Positions 25,451 to 33,862 are shown, counted from the stretch's first letter. The stretch is 64,000 nt of DNA from Acidaminobacterium chupaoyuni (GCA_047936785.1 CP176394.1); one strand, 5' to 3'. Made by a program: numbers and translations. The notes: generated by a model from the letters alone, not told the origin.

Positions 25451-26635
25451 CTATCCCAAAAACTCGGTGCAATCCAATACATCGGCCAAAATCGCGTTGG
25501 AAACAAACATTCCCTGCGGGGTCAGCCACCAGCGCCCGTTTTCCTCTTTGCAATAGCCTGGTTCGATATATTTGCGCAGCTTGGCCGCAAACGGTGTGAA
25601 TTCCATGCGGAACCGCTGATAGAACTTTTCTTCATCGATGCCATCTGTGGTTCGAAGCATCAGCATGATATATTCGCCCGGTCGTCGGTAATTTTCAACC
25701 TCGTCCGCCGATTCCAGAATTTCAGCTTTGCCATCCATTCCATGCACATAAGCCTGAAGATCATCCACAAAAGAAAAGCGCTTTCCGCCAAAATAACTGT
25801 GGGCAGACGGCCCAAACCCCAGATAAGGCGAAAGATCCCAATATTTGCTGTTATGGCGCGAGCGATATCCCTCTTTGGCGAAGTTTGAAACCTCATATTG
25901 GTAATACCCTTCCCGCGCAAATCGCTCCACCGCATACAGATACATATCGGCCTGCAAATCATCCGAGGGCAGCGCCGGTTTTTCGCGCCACATCGGCGTG
26001 CCTTCTTCCAGCTTCAGCGCATAGGCAGAAAGATGCTGCGGCTTCAGCGCCAAAATCCGTTTCACAGATTCCTGCCATTTTTCCATGGTTTGCCCCGGCA
26101 GACCATACATCAGATCCAGCGAAATATTGGTGAACCCCGCCTCCTGCGCCTTTGAAACCGCCTCTTGCGCCATTTCAAAGGTATGCAGACGCCCAAGCAT
26201 CACCAGTTCATCATTATCCGCGCTTTGAACGCCGAAAGAAAGGCGATTGACCCCGCCTTTTTTCAGCTTTTTGAGCATTTTCAAATCAGTGCTTTCAGGG
26301 TTGCATTCCACTGTGATTTCGGCACTGTCGCGCAGCAAAATGCGCTTATCCAAACCTTCTATCAGTTTCAGCAGACGCTTATCGCCCAAAAGCGAGGGCG
26401 TTCCGCCGCCAAAATAAACGGTATCCGCTTCAAAATTGCTGCCCGGGCGAAAATATTCTTCAAAATGCCGCAGAACAGCCGAAACATATTCATCCATTTC
26501 TTTTTCTGTTTTGCAGGGCCGTGAGTAAAAATCACAATACGCGCATTTTCTTTTGCAAAACGGCACATGGATATAAATGCCGATAGGTTGTCTCATTCCT
26601 TCGCGGATTTCTTGCTTTTTTTTGAATCGTGCCAT
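25451..26635 (-). CDS. hemW: HemW-type radical SAM protein
   Basis: 394 residues. The radical SAM motif CKRKCAYCDF (Cys27, Cys31, Cys34) lies in IGIYIHVPFC. HemW proteins have Phe after the third Cys-Asp, whereas true coproporphyrinogen dehydrogenases (HemN) have a fourth Cys, so this is a heme-chaperone-like HemW rather than an oxidase. YFGGGTPSLL, ITVECNPEST and LMYGLPGQT are the conserved barrel segments and the C-terminus has the HemN_C winged-helix domain. The start at 26635 follows AAAGGAG at five bases. It follows lepA by 27 bases, an order conserved in many Bacillota. Confidence 0.92.
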   Translation of the reverse strand: MARFKKKQEIREGMRQPIGIYIHVPFCKRKCAYCDFYSRPCKTEKEMDEYVSAVLRHFEEYFRPGSNFEADTVYFGGGTPSLLGDKRLLKLIEGLDKRILLRDSAEITVECNPESTDLKMLKKLKKGGVNRLSFGVQSADNDELVMLGRLHTFEMAQEAVSKAQEAGFTNISLDLMYGLPGQTMEKWQESVKRILALKPQHLSAYALKLEEGTPMWREKPALPSDDLQADMYLYAVERFAREGYYQYEVSNFAKEGYRSRHNSKYWDLSPYLGFGPSAHSYFGGKRFSFVDDLQAYVHGMDGKAEILESADEVENYRRPGEYIMLMLRTTDGIDEEKFYQRFRMEFTPFAAKLRKYIEPGYCKEENGRWWLTPQGMFVSNAILADVLDCTEFLG

Positions 26636-26662
26636 AATGGCTCCTTTTTGCAACGGCGAAAT

Positions 26663-28468
26663 TTAGTCTTCATCCAGCTTGAGAACGGCCATAAAGGCTT
26701 CCTGCGGCACTTCCACCGAGCCCAGAGAACGCATTCTCTTCTTGCCTTCTTTTTGTTTTTCAAGCAGTTTCTTTTTGCGGGTGATATCGCCGCCATAGCA
26801 TTTCGCCAAAACATCTTTGCGCATGGCGCGCACCGTTTCGCGGGCGATCACTTTGCTGCCGATGGCCGCCTGCACGGGGATTTCAAAAAGCTGGCGCGGG
26901 ATGTTATCCTTTAATTTTTCCACAATGCGGCGGGCGCGTTCATAAGCCTTTTCGGAATGCACGATAAACGACAGTGCATCCACCACATCGCCGTTGAGCA
27001 GAATATCCAGTTTCACCAGTTCCGATTTGCGGTAACCCAGCATCTCATAATCCAAAGAAGCATATCCGCGTGTTCTTGATTTCAGCGCATCAAAGAAATC
27101 ATAAATAATTTCATTGAGCGGCATTTCATAATGCAGTTCCACACGGTTGGTATCAAGATATTTCATATCTTTGAAAATGCCGCGGCGCTCCTGACAAAGA
27201 TCCATCAAATTTCCAACATATTCAGATGGTGTAATGATATTTGCCTTTACAATAGGTTCCTCGGCATATTCGATTTCGCCGGGGTTCGGGAAATTCAGAG
27301 GATTATCGATGGTGACCAGATCGCCGCCCATCATTTTCACCTGATAGACTACGCTGGGGGCGGTGGTGATCAAATCCAGATTATATTCGCGCTCCAGGCG
27401 TTCCTGCACGATTTCCATATGCAAAAGCCCCAGAAAGCCGCAGCGAAAGCCAAAGCCCAAAGCAGCCGAAGATTCCGCTTCGAAAGTCAAAGCGGCGTCG
27501 TTGAGCTGCAATTTTTCCAGCGCGTCGCGCAGATCGGGATATTTCTTGCCATCTGAAGGGTAAATGCCCGAAAACACCATCGGCTGCACTTTGCGATAAC
27601 CTTCCAGCGGCTCTTTGGCGGGGTTTTCGGCGGTGGTCACCGTATCGCCCACCCGCGTATCTTTCACATTCTTGATGCTGGCCGTGATATATCCCACTTC
27701 GCCTGCTTCCAAACCGCTGCAGGGCTGCATACCCAGCGGCAGCAGATAGCCCGTTTCAACGATTTGAAATTCAGCGCCGGTGGCCATCATACGGATTTTT
27801 TGGCCCGGTGATAATTTGCCATCGAACACACGCACCAGAACGATAACGCCGCGATAAGAATCATACTGGCTGTCGAAAATCAAAGCGCGCGTGCAATCGG
27901 CCCGCCCATCCGGGGGCGCGGGAATATCGCTGACGATACGCTCCAATACATCACGAATATTGATGCCCATCTTCGCCGATACTTCCGGCGCATCCATGGC
28001 GGGAATGCCGATGATATCTTCGATTTCATGCTTTGCCCTTTTAGGGTCGGCCGAAGGCAGATCGATCTTATTGATGACAGGCACGATCTCCAAATCATGT
28101 TCCAGCGCCAAATAGGTGTTCGCCAGCGTTTGCGCTTCAATGCCCTGTGCGGCGTCTACGATCAGCACAGCGCCTTCGCAGGCCGCAAGGCTTCGCGATA
28201 CCTCATAATTAAAATCCACATGGCCCGGGGTATCGATCAGATTCATTCTGTATGTTTCACCGTTCAACGCTTCATATTCCATCATCACGGCATGAGATTT
28301 GATCGTGATGCCGCGTTCGCGCTCCAGATCCATATTATCCAAAAGCTGGTTTTCCATCTCGCGGTCGGATACCGCGTTGCAAACCTCTAACAAACGGTCT
28401 GCCAGGGTGGATTTACCGTGATCGATATGCGCCACGATCGAGAAATTGCGCAGTTTACTTCTATCCAT
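26663..28468 (-). CDS. lepA: elongation factor 4 (LepA)
   Basis: 601 residues, the usual length. The GTPase domain shows AHIDHGKSTLADRL, DTPGHVDFNYEVSRSL and NKIDLPSADP. Domains II, III and V follow, ending in the LepA-specific C-terminal domain (AKCYGGDITRKKKLLEKQKEGKKRMR). It acts on stalled ribosomes. The start at 28468 (MDRSKLRNFSIVAHIDHG) fits the family; an ATG four codons upstream is possible and a longer frame to 28516 is not. A copy of the palindromic TATAAT repeat lies 200 bases upstream in the same orientation and may contain its promoter. Confidence 0.96.
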   Translation of the reverse strand: MDRSKLRNFSIVAHIDHGKSTLADRLLEVCNAVSDREMENQLLDNMDLERERGITIKSHAVMMEYEALNGETYRMNLIDTPGHVDFNYEVSRSLAACEGAVLIVDAAQGIEAQTLANTYLALEHDLEIVPVINKIDLPSADPKRAKHEIEDIIGIPAMDAPEVSAKMGINIRDVLERIVSDIPAPPDGRADCTRALIFDSQYDSYRGVIVLVRVFDGKLSPGQKIRMMATGAEFQIVETGYLLPLGMQPCSGLEAGEVGYITASIKNVKDTRVGDTVTTAENPAKEPLEGYRKVQPMVFSGIYPSDGKKYPDLRDALEKLQLNDAALTFEAESSAALGFGFRCGFLGLLHMEIVQERLEREYNLDLITTAPSVVYQVKMMGGDLVTIDNPLNFPNPGEIEYAEEPIVKANIITPSEYVGNLMDLCQERRGIFKDMKYLDTNRVELHYEMPLNEIIYDFFDALKSRTRGYASLDYEMLGYRKSELVKLDILLNGDVVDALSFIVHSEKAYERARRIVEKLKDNIPRQLFEIPVQAAIGSKVIARETVRAMRKDVLAKCYGGDITRKKKLLEKQKEGKKRMRSLGSVEVPQEAFMAVLKLDED

Positions 28469-28667
28469 TTTTTCTTCCATTCTCCGCGCGCCAAAAATTG
28501 TTTCTGCCCGCCCCACGCGGAAGGATCGGCAGCTTTTATCGGATCAACAGCCTGCTTTCAAAAAGCAAGCGGCTGTTTTCTTCCATGTTTTCGGGCTGTC
28601 GGTGCGCCCGACGCTATGCGGTTTCTTATGCTGTCTATGCCAAGCACGAATGGTATAAAGTGGCCAG

Positions 28668-28728
28668 CGCCGCAGGCGGGCCGTAAAATAAAGCATCATA
28701 ACCGTTATACCGCTATGCGGTTATTATA
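28668..28728 (-). repeat. copy 2 of TATAAT-hairpin/GC-tail repeat
   Basis: On the minus strand TATAATAACCGCATAGCGGT, then a diverged right arm, then ATTTTACGGCCCGCCTGCGGCG. TTGATT lies 18 bases upstream of the TATAAT. Located upstream of and codirectional with lepA. Confidence 0.7.
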
Positions 28729-28775
28729 CCATAGGAGCGATTTTAAAATCAATTCCGCTTCTTCATTTCTCACAA

Positions 28776-28817
28776 AAATAAAGCCTTTGCGCAACTTTTC
28801 AGATCACGCAAAGGCTT
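28776..28817 (-). terminator. terminator after the 28824 gene
   Basis: AAGCCTTTGCG (28781-28791) pairs with CGCAAAGGCTT (28807-28817); on the minus strand ATTTTTG follows. Confidence 0.7.
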
Positions 28818-28823
28818 CTTGAT

Positions 28824-29429
28824 TCATGCTTTTTCGGCAGGCCGGCCGTTTTTATTTTTTGTGACGATAAACGGAATCCCTTTTGCGTCGATGCCCACCA
28901 CCGCATAGGGCTTCTCATCGATGGTCATGGGCACCGCCATGCAAAAAACGCTTACCAGCCCAAAGGGGCGGTTCTCTTCCAGCGGCGCCGCCAGATACCA
29001 GCATCCGGCCCACTTTTTCATCAAAGCACCGCATCCGCTCAGTGATTCGCAAAGCAGTGGGTCCTCTCGAAAAACATCGGCGGAAAACGGCAAGAAAAGT
29101 TCCGGTGGGAACGGCAGTTCGCTTTTTTGAAGCCCGCCTGCCCCCGTTCTTAAAATTTCCGCCCGTTCTATTTGATAAAGCTGTGTTCCCCATTGTTTCT
29201 CAGCGGAAAGCAGCAATGTTTTCTTTAAAAAAAATTTGCCGTAAGAAGGAACCATGACACCCAGGATCTGATAATCGCCATGCTTATTTTCAATGACCAC
29301 GCGATAGATCCATCCCTCTTCCAACGGGCAGGAAGCGGTGATCTGATAACCACCGGCCTGTTTTTCCCACCGGATCGTGCCCACGATCTCTTCCCCCAAA
29401 TAAAGTTCCCGTTCCGCCAAGCCGCCCAC
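28824..29429 (-). CDS. unrecognised 201-aa protein
   Basis: I do not recognise this protein. It has no signal peptide or membrane helix. The first half is beta-rich (GEEIVGTIRWEKQAGGYQITASC, WIYRVVIENKHGDYQILGVM); the second contains CGALMKKWAGCWYLAAPLEENRPFGLV and ends with a strand-rich PYAVVGIDAKGIPFIVTK. The frame opens with GTG at 29429; GGAAAGGG lies too close to it and fits better a TTG at 29420. Terminators on both sides (29445-29481 and 28776-28817) make it a single-gene transcript, unless it is reached by readthrough from the mazF operon. Confidence 0.6.
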   Translation of the reverse strand: MGGLAERELYLGEEIVGTIRWEKQAGGYQITASCPLEEGWIYRVVIENKHGDYQILGVMVPSYGKFFLKKTLLLSAEKQWGTQLYQIERAEILRTGAGGLQKSELPFPPELFLPFSADVFREDPLLCESLSGCGALMKKWAGCWYLAAPLEENRPFGLVSVFCMAVPMTIDEKPYAVVGIDAKGIPFIVTKNKNGRPAEKA

Positions 29430-29444
29430 ACCCTTTCCGCTGAT

Positions 29445-29481
29445 AAAAAAACATCTTCCGCATTACTCTATGCGGAAGATG
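29445..29481 (-). terminator. terminator of the mazF-secreted protein operon
   Basis: CATCTTCCGCAT (29452-29463) and ATGCGGAAGATG (29470-29481) form a perfect 12-bp stem, followed by T7 on the minus strand. Confidence 0.85.
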
Positions 29482-29494
29482 CCAAAATCATTCG

Positions 29495-30088
29495 TTAGGA
29501 AAGCGTATAACCGCCTTTGACCAAAACCGTCACTTCGGTAACGGCCGTCAGGCCTTTTCCCGCGATGCTGGATAAATAAAGGTGATTGGGCAGCAACGCT
29601 TTTCCGTTGGCCAGCATTTCGCCGTTGGAAAGATCCAAAAGCCCCACGGTTCCCGATGCGGAACAATTGGCCGAACCGTTTCGCAAAATAAATTCGCTGC
29701 CCACACCGCCCAGCATGGTTTTTCCTTTGGGAAGTGTGACCACCTGCCAGGCGGCCTGTGAACCCGCGCCGATCTGGTTCAAAACATTTTTGGTGATCTG
29801 GTCGATGACCTGTTCGCTGACCGCGCCGGAACCGCCCGAAGAAAGTTCGCCGCGCAAGGTGTTGATTCTGCTGTCGATCAGCTGGTTGATAGTTGTTTGT
29901 TTCTGAGAAAATATCGAATCGATCGTTGCGTTCATCTGCGGCTGAGCCACATCTGTTATGTAGCTCAGCGTGACCAGCGGATCACTTTGCGAACCATATC
30001 CACTCGCCGCCAACGCCATCATTCCGCCCCCCATAACCAGCACGAAAAATGCCGAAAGGATAGGCTTTATCAACTTTCCGTTTTTCAC
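29495..30088 (-). CDS. secreted hypothetical protein
   Basis: 197 residues. A positive N-terminus (MKNGKLIKP) and hydrophobic core ending MMALAASG form a signal peptide. The mature protein begins SQSDPLVTLSYI, a motif I associate with conserved secreted proteins of Clostridia of unknown role. A helical region (about 45-85, QKQTTINQLIDSRINTLRGEL) is followed by a compact C-terminal domain with FILRNGSANCSASGTVGLLDLSNG and NHLYLSS. The start is the GTG at 30088, two bases after the mazF stop, with its RBS (AGGAAG) inside mazF, so the two are coupled. Confidence 0.7.
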   Translation of the reverse strand: MKNGKLIKPILSAFFVLVMGGGMMALAASGYGSQSDPLVTLSYITDVAQPQMNATIDSIFSQKQTTINQLIDSRINTLRGELSSGGSGAVSEQVIDQITKNVLNQIGAGSQAAWQVVTLPKGKTMLGGVGSEFILRNGSANCSASGTVGLLDLSNGEMLANGKALLPNHLYLSSIAGKGLTAVTEVTVLVKGGYTLS

Positions 30089-30090
30089 CG

Positions 30091-30483
30091 TTACACTTCC
30101 TCCATGCTTTCTTGATTTTCCAACCCAAAGCTCACCGCGATGGCGTGATCGACGCGCTGCATGGCGCCTTCATCCAGACACCCCATCTTCTCACGCAACC
30201 TGCGTTTATCTAAAGTTCGAACCTGTTCAAGCAGCACCACCGAATCTTTTGAAAGGCCATAGGTGCGCGCTTCAATATCGATATGAGTGGGAAGCTTTGT
30301 TTTGTTGACCTGCGAGGTGATCGCCGCTGCGATGACGGTGGGGCTGAACCGGTTGCCCACATTGTTTTGAACGATCAAAACCGGCCGCATCCCGCCCTGT
30401 TCGCTTCCCACCACAGGGCTTAAATCGGCATAATAAATATCTCCTCGTTTAACTTGCTGCGAAAAATGCTCCAAAATACTCAC
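30091..30483 (-). CDS. mazF: MazF/NdoA-family endoribonuclease toxin
   Basis: Up to 130 residues. VKRGDIYYADLSPVVGSEQGGMRPVLIVQN is nearly the Bacillus NdoA (EndoA) N-terminus; NRFSPTVIAAAITSQ and KLPTHIDI contain the conserved active-site region, and VVLLEQVRTLDKRRL follows. It should cut mRNA at short motifs. The start is uncertain: GTG at 30483 has GGAG too close, and TTG at 30474 is better placed; the first nine residues are extra compared with NdoA. No antitoxin gene of the NdoAI type fits in the 220 bases upstream. It lies downstream of acpS and the lipoprotein gene. Confidence 0.92.
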   Translation of the reverse strand: MSILEHFSQQVKRGDIYYADLSPVVGSEQGGMRPVLIVQNNVGNRFSPTVIAAAITSQVNKTKLPTHIDIEARTYGLSKDSVVLLEQVRTLDKRRLREKMGCLDEGAMQRVDHAIAVSFGLENQESMEEV

Positions 30484-30703
30484 GCTCCGCCGGTAAAAGT
30501 CGGGTAACCCGCTCTTTTATTCTTTCCACGCAAGAGACCATTTAATCATCGATCTTCACTCGCGCCGGCGCACGGCGAACCGTTGTTCCTCCGCTACTAT
30601 CTTATGCAGCAAATCCTTTCAGGTGACAAAAAGTATCATTTTTATGGTTATTTGTTTATAGTATATCATTTTTTGCTGAAGGGAGCAATGTTCTTTTCGT
30701 TTT

Positions 30704-31276
30704 TCACTGCATTGTAAATGCTGTAAAATCGCAGTGCAGGATGCGGTCATCCCCAAGATAAAGTTCCATATAAATGGGGGTGTTTGTCTTTTCGCTGATC
30801 CAGATTCGTTTGGAGCCGGTATATTCTCCCGCCGGCTGTTCATAGGTCAGAACCAGGCATTTTTCTTTTTCTTTGGTTTCTCTGTTTTCTTCGGTGGGCA
30901 CAGCGCCGCCCAGAGTCCTCAGCATCCCATCAATGCAATCCATCGGGGTGAACCCCGCCACCGCCGGCAGCAAGGTATCCAGCGACACCCCTTCAAAAGT
31001 CAGTTCGGCCGCGCTGCCGCGCACCACACCGCTGATGCCCGCAAGCTCTTCGGGCGAAAGAATGGTGGTTGTGCAGGCGCCATCCTGATAATTTGCCTGC
31101 ACTTCATATTCCATCCAAACGCCTGAATCTGCCGTGATTTTCGCGGTTGCTTCCACCGCCGAAACGCCGCTGTATTGTTCCGAAATTTTTTTCCACGCCT
31201 TCTCTTCGCCGCCTGTGCCGCAGCCCGGCAGCAGCAACAGCGAAAAGAGCATCACCATGATCCATGCTTTTTTCAA
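30704..31276 (-). CDS. lipoprotein, YdcC-like (LolA-fold) by context
   Basis: About 190 residues. The N-terminal signal ends in the lipobox LLPGC, so the protein should be lipid-anchored outside the membrane. The mature part (YSGVSAVEATAKITADSG, WMEYEVQANYQDG, KCLVLTYEQP, RIWISEKTNTPIYMELYLGDDRIL) resembles the LolA/YdcC fold of outer-membrane-lipoprotein-sorting-like proteins of Bacillota. I choose the TTG at 31276, nine bases after AAGGAG, rather than the GTG at 31294, which precedes that RBS. Its place between acpS and mazF matches Bacillus ydcC. Function unknown. Confidence 0.8.
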   Translation of the reverse strand: MKKAWIMVMLFSLLLLPGCGTGGEEKAWKKISEQYSGVSAVEATAKITADSGVWMEYEVQANYQDGACTTTILSPEELAGISGVVRGSAAELTFEGVSLDTLLPAVAGFTPMDCIDGMLRTLGGAVPTEENRETKEKEKCLVLTYEQPAGEYTGSKRIWISEKTNTPIYMELYLGDDRILHCDFTAFTMQ

Positions 31277-31387
31277 AATGCCACGCTCCTTCACAATATT
31301 CCATCGACAAGCCCCTTTTCCCCAGCAGGGGCGCCATCTCGGTTCTTTGCCGATTTTACTGCTATTATATCGTGAAGGGCGCTTTGC

Positions 31388-31753
31388 TTATGACTCTTTT
31401 GCCAAAACAACGGCGGTGGTCATGCCCCCGCTGTGAGAAACCGAGACAGAAAACTGCATTTTTGGAAATTGCCGCAGCGCACTGCCCCGCAGCGTCACCT
31501 GAGGAACGCCGGTTTCATCATGCCATACATAGATTTCTTGAGGATGCAGCCCGAAAAGCCCTTTTTTCAGCGCTTTGGCCGCGGCCTCTTTGCAGCAGAA
31601 AATACCCGCCGCTTTCTGATGAGCCATTCTCTGATATTTTTCAAGATATGCCCGTTCTTCCATCGTGAAAAATCTTTCTGTAAAGCTTTTCTTTTTCAGC
31701 AGGCGGCAAAACCTTTCATCCTGCTCCAGATCGATCCCAACGGTATATTCCAT
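31388..31753 (-). CDS. acpS: holo-[acyl-carrier-protein] synthase
   Basis: 121 residues. The family motifs VGIDLEQDERF (Mg-binding Asp) and FCCKEAAAKALKKGL (FxxKEAAxKAxG) are clear, and FSVSVSHSGGMTTAVVL closes the fold. It transfers 4'-phosphopantetheine from CoA to acyl carrier protein. ATG at 31753 with AAGAGG upstream. It lies immediately upstream of the lipoprotein gene, as in Bacillus. Confidence 0.95.
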   Translation of the reverse strand: MEYTVGIDLEQDERFCRLLKKKSFTERFFTMEERAYLEKYQRMAHQKAAGIFCCKEAAAKALKKGLFGLHPQEIYVWHDETGVPQVTLRGSALRQFPKMQFSVSVSHSGGMTTAVVLAKES

Positions 31754-31835
31754 AAATGCTTCCTCTTTATTTCCTGCTGTTGATTTGTTATCAGCATAGC
31801 ATAAAGCCGGAAGATGCTCAAGCCTGCCGGTGCAT

Positions 31836-31867
31836 AAAAAAGGGCGAAGGCTTTTCGCCTTTCGCCC
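31836..31867 (-). terminator. terminator after the 3' part of sigG
   Basis: GGGCGAAGGC (31842-31851) pairs with GCCTTTCGCCC (31857-31867); T6 follows on the minus strand. Confidence 0.8.
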
Positions 31868-31873
31868 GCTGCA

Positions 31874-32359
31874 TTAAAGCTGTTTCTTGATCTTATCGAT
31901 CACGCCTTTTTCAAGCCTTGAAACCTGCGCCTGTGATATGCCCACTTCTTTGGCCACTTCCACCTGCGTGCGCCCATCATAAAAGCGCAATGCCAAAATT
32001 CTTTTTTCACGCTCGTTCAAATCTTTCATGGCCTGTTTGATGGCGATCTGTTCGATCCAGTTATTATCATCCTGTGTCACATCGCGCACCTGATCCATCA
32101 CACAAATGGCGTCGCCGCCTTCCTGATAGATGGGGTCATACAGTGAGATCGGGTCTGAAATGGCATCTAAAGCGAACACCACATCCGCTTTTTTCATCTC
32201 GATCATTTTGGCGATTTCTTCGATGGTCGGTTCCCGCTGATGCTCGCCGATAAATTTTTCACGGGCCGTCAGGGCGCGATAGGCGTTATCGCGCATCGAG
32301 CGGCTGACACGCACAGAGCTGTTATCCCTTAAATATCTTCTGATTTCACCTATTATCAT
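31874..32359 (-). CDS. sigG: sigG 3' part (sigma-G residues 96 to end), separated by the intervening element
   Basis: 161 codons beginning MIIGEIRRYLRDNSSVRVSRSM, exactly where Bacillus SigG continues after STYAVP. It contains the end of region 2 (2.4), region 3 and region 4 with the helix-turn-helix TQVEVAKEVGISQAQVSRLEKGVI. It has no ribosome binding site and no promoter of its own, so it is not expected to be translated unless joined to the 5' part at 39166-39465. Joining at the shared TCATTGGAA core gives an in-frame protein of 256 residues, close to the 260 of B. subtilis SigG. All conserved residues look intact, so this half is under selection or was split recently. Confidence 0.93.
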   Translation of the reverse strand: MIIGEIRRYLRDNSSVRVSRSMRDNAYRALTAREKFIGEHQREPTIEEIAKMIEMKKADVVFALDAISDPISLYDPIYQEGGDAICVMDQVRDVTQDDNNWIEQIAIKQAMKDLNEREKRILALRFYDGRTQVEVAKEVGISQAQVSRLEKGVIDKIKKQL

Positions 32360-32385
32360 TGGAATGAACGGATGTTGTTGAAAAA
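32356..32385. repeat. element end beside the recombinase (att site)
   Basis: Core TCATTGGAA (32356-32364) joined to ATGAACGGATGTTGTTGAAA and two further A (32364-32385), the inverted copy of 39159-39180. The sigG 3' part starts at the other side of the core. Confidence 0.85.
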
Positions 32386-32386
32386 A

Positions 32387-33757
32387 TCATGTCAGTTGAT
32401 ATTCCACTTCGATATTTTCGCCGCTGATGACCACCCGCCGCACAATGGCCCGCAGGATCGCCTGTTTTTCGGAAGTCTTCAAATAAGGCCACGCCTCTTC
32501 TAAATTTTTCACCTTTTCTTTCAGTTCGTTCTGCTTTTGCCGCAATGTGCCGTGGCGTTTTTCCTCTTCGATCTGCTGCTTCAGGCGGCCGGCGGCGTTT
32601 TTTTCCCGCTCGATCTCTTCCATCAGCAATTCTTCATCGCTTTCCGCATAAAGGCGATAAAGCCTTCGCAGCCGATTTTTCGATTGATCCAACTGGTTTT
32701 CCAGCAAACGCAGCGGCTCTTCGCCCTGTTTTTCCTCATTTTCTTCGGCCCGGCAATCGGCCGCAAACAAAAACAGATCGCGCAAAACTGCTTCTTCCAC
32801 CTCGTCTGCCCAAGGCCGGGCGTTATCGCAGGAAGGGTCGTGCACCAGATAAGGCTTCGTTTTCTGCTGGGAATAGCAAACCAGTTTGACCCCGGCCTTT
32901 CCCCATTTCTGATAACGCATTTTTGCGCCGCATTTGCCGCAATAGATCAGGCCCGTCAGCAGATATTCCGATACCGGCGTTTTCAGCTTCGCTCTTTTTT
33001 CCATTTCATCCTGCGCCAGCTGAAAGGTTTTTTCATCGATGATCGCCTCATGTCGCCCCGGATATTCGGCCCCATTATAAGGGATCACCCCCACATTGGT
33101 TCTTCTGCTTAAGATCTGCATGACCAGACGGTCATACTTTAGCCCAAGCATCGAAGCGATTTTCTCGGCGGAATAGCCCTGAAGATAAAGCCGATAAATC
33201 GTTTGCACGGTTTTCGCATCTTCGTTGGGCACAAGAATGCCGTTTTTATCATCATAATCATAACCAAAGGGAATTTTTCCGCCGCCGGGCCAATAACCCT
33301 GTTTCACGCGTTCACGCATGCCCATACGCGTGCGTTCGCGGATAGTCTCTCTTTCCAGCTGGGCAAAGGCCGACATGATGCCCAGCATAGCCCTGCCGAT
33401 GGGCGTGGAAGTATCCATATTTTCATTGAGTGAAACGAAATCGGTGTGATGGGGCGCAAAGACATCTTCGATCAGATATAAAGTATCCTTTTGGCTGCGG
33501 GAAAGGCGGTCGAGCTTATAGACCACCACCGCGGATATCTGGTCGTTTTCCACCGCTTCCATCATTTTTTGCATCCCCGGCCGCCGGATATTGCTGCCCG
33601 TGAACCCACCGTCGATATAAAATTTATATTCCTTGATGCCGCGGCTTTTGCAAAAGCCTTCCAGCATCTCTTTTTGGGCGTCGATGGAATACCCTTCTTC
33701 AAACTGCGCATCCGTCGAAACACGGATATAAAGCGCGGTATGTTTTTTTCTGGCCAT
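32387..33757 (-). CDS. large serine recombinase
   Basis: 456 residues. The N-terminal resolvase domain has YIRVSTD with the nucleophile Ser14, GGFTGSNIRRPGMQKMM and VVYKLDRLSRSQKD, all intact. The Recombinase domain follows (about 165-260: GYWPGGGKIPFGYDYD, AKTVQTIYRLYLQGYS), then a zinc ribbon (GLIYCGKCGAKM and later Cys residues), then a long coiled coil (about 350-430). This is the SpoIVCA/TndX type that integrates and excises elements between att sites. Its stop codon is only two bases from the inverted repeat at the element end. GGAAAGGGG precedes the ATG, and repeat copy 3 with a TATAAT lies directly upstream. It is the obvious enzyme for excising the element from sigG. Confidence 0.95.
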   Translation of the reverse strand: MARKKHTALYIRVSTDAQFEEGYSIDAQKEMLEGFCKSRGIKEYKFYIDGGFTGSNIRRPGMQKMMEAVENDQISAVVVYKLDRLSRSQKDTLYLIEDVFAPHHTDFVSLNENMDTSTPIGRAMLGIMSAFAQLERETIRERTRMGMRERVKQGYWPGGGKIPFGYDYDDKNGILVPNEDAKTVQTIYRLYLQGYSAEKIASMLGLKYDRLVMQILSRRTNVGVIPYNGAEYPGRHEAIIDEKTFQLAQDEMEKRAKLKTPVSEYLLTGLIYCGKCGAKMRYQKWGKAGVKLVCYSQQKTKPYLVHDPSCDNARPWADEVEEAVLRDLFLFAADCRAEENEEKQGEEPLRLLENQLDQSKNRLRRLYRLYAESDEELLMEEIEREKNAAGRLKQQIEEEKRHGTLRQKQNELKEKVKNLEEAWPYLKTSEKQAILRAIVRRVVISGENIEVEYQLT

Positions 33758-33770
33758 CCAAACCCCTTTC

Positions 33771-33822
33771 CGCCGTAGGCGGGCCGTGAAATTTGTATAA
33801 TAACCGCTTTGCGGTTATTATA
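33771..33822 (-). repeat. copy 3 of TATAAT-hairpin/GC-tail repeat
   Basis: The best-preserved copy. On the minus strand TATAATAACCGC, AAA, GCGGTTATTATA make a perfect 12-bp-arm palindrome, followed by CAAATTTCACGGCCCGCCTACGGCG. It ends directly at the ribosome binding site of the recombinase gene, so it may hold that gene's -10 box. Confidence 0.75.
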
Positions 33823-33862
33823 TCATGCCTTCTTTCTGCGCTGTCGTGGCAAATATTTCTTT

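Noticed and set aside
30484..30703. Antitoxin gene upstream of mazF
   Set aside because: Only 18- and 26-codon frames exist here; neither resembles a ribbon-helix-helix or AbrB-type antitoxin.
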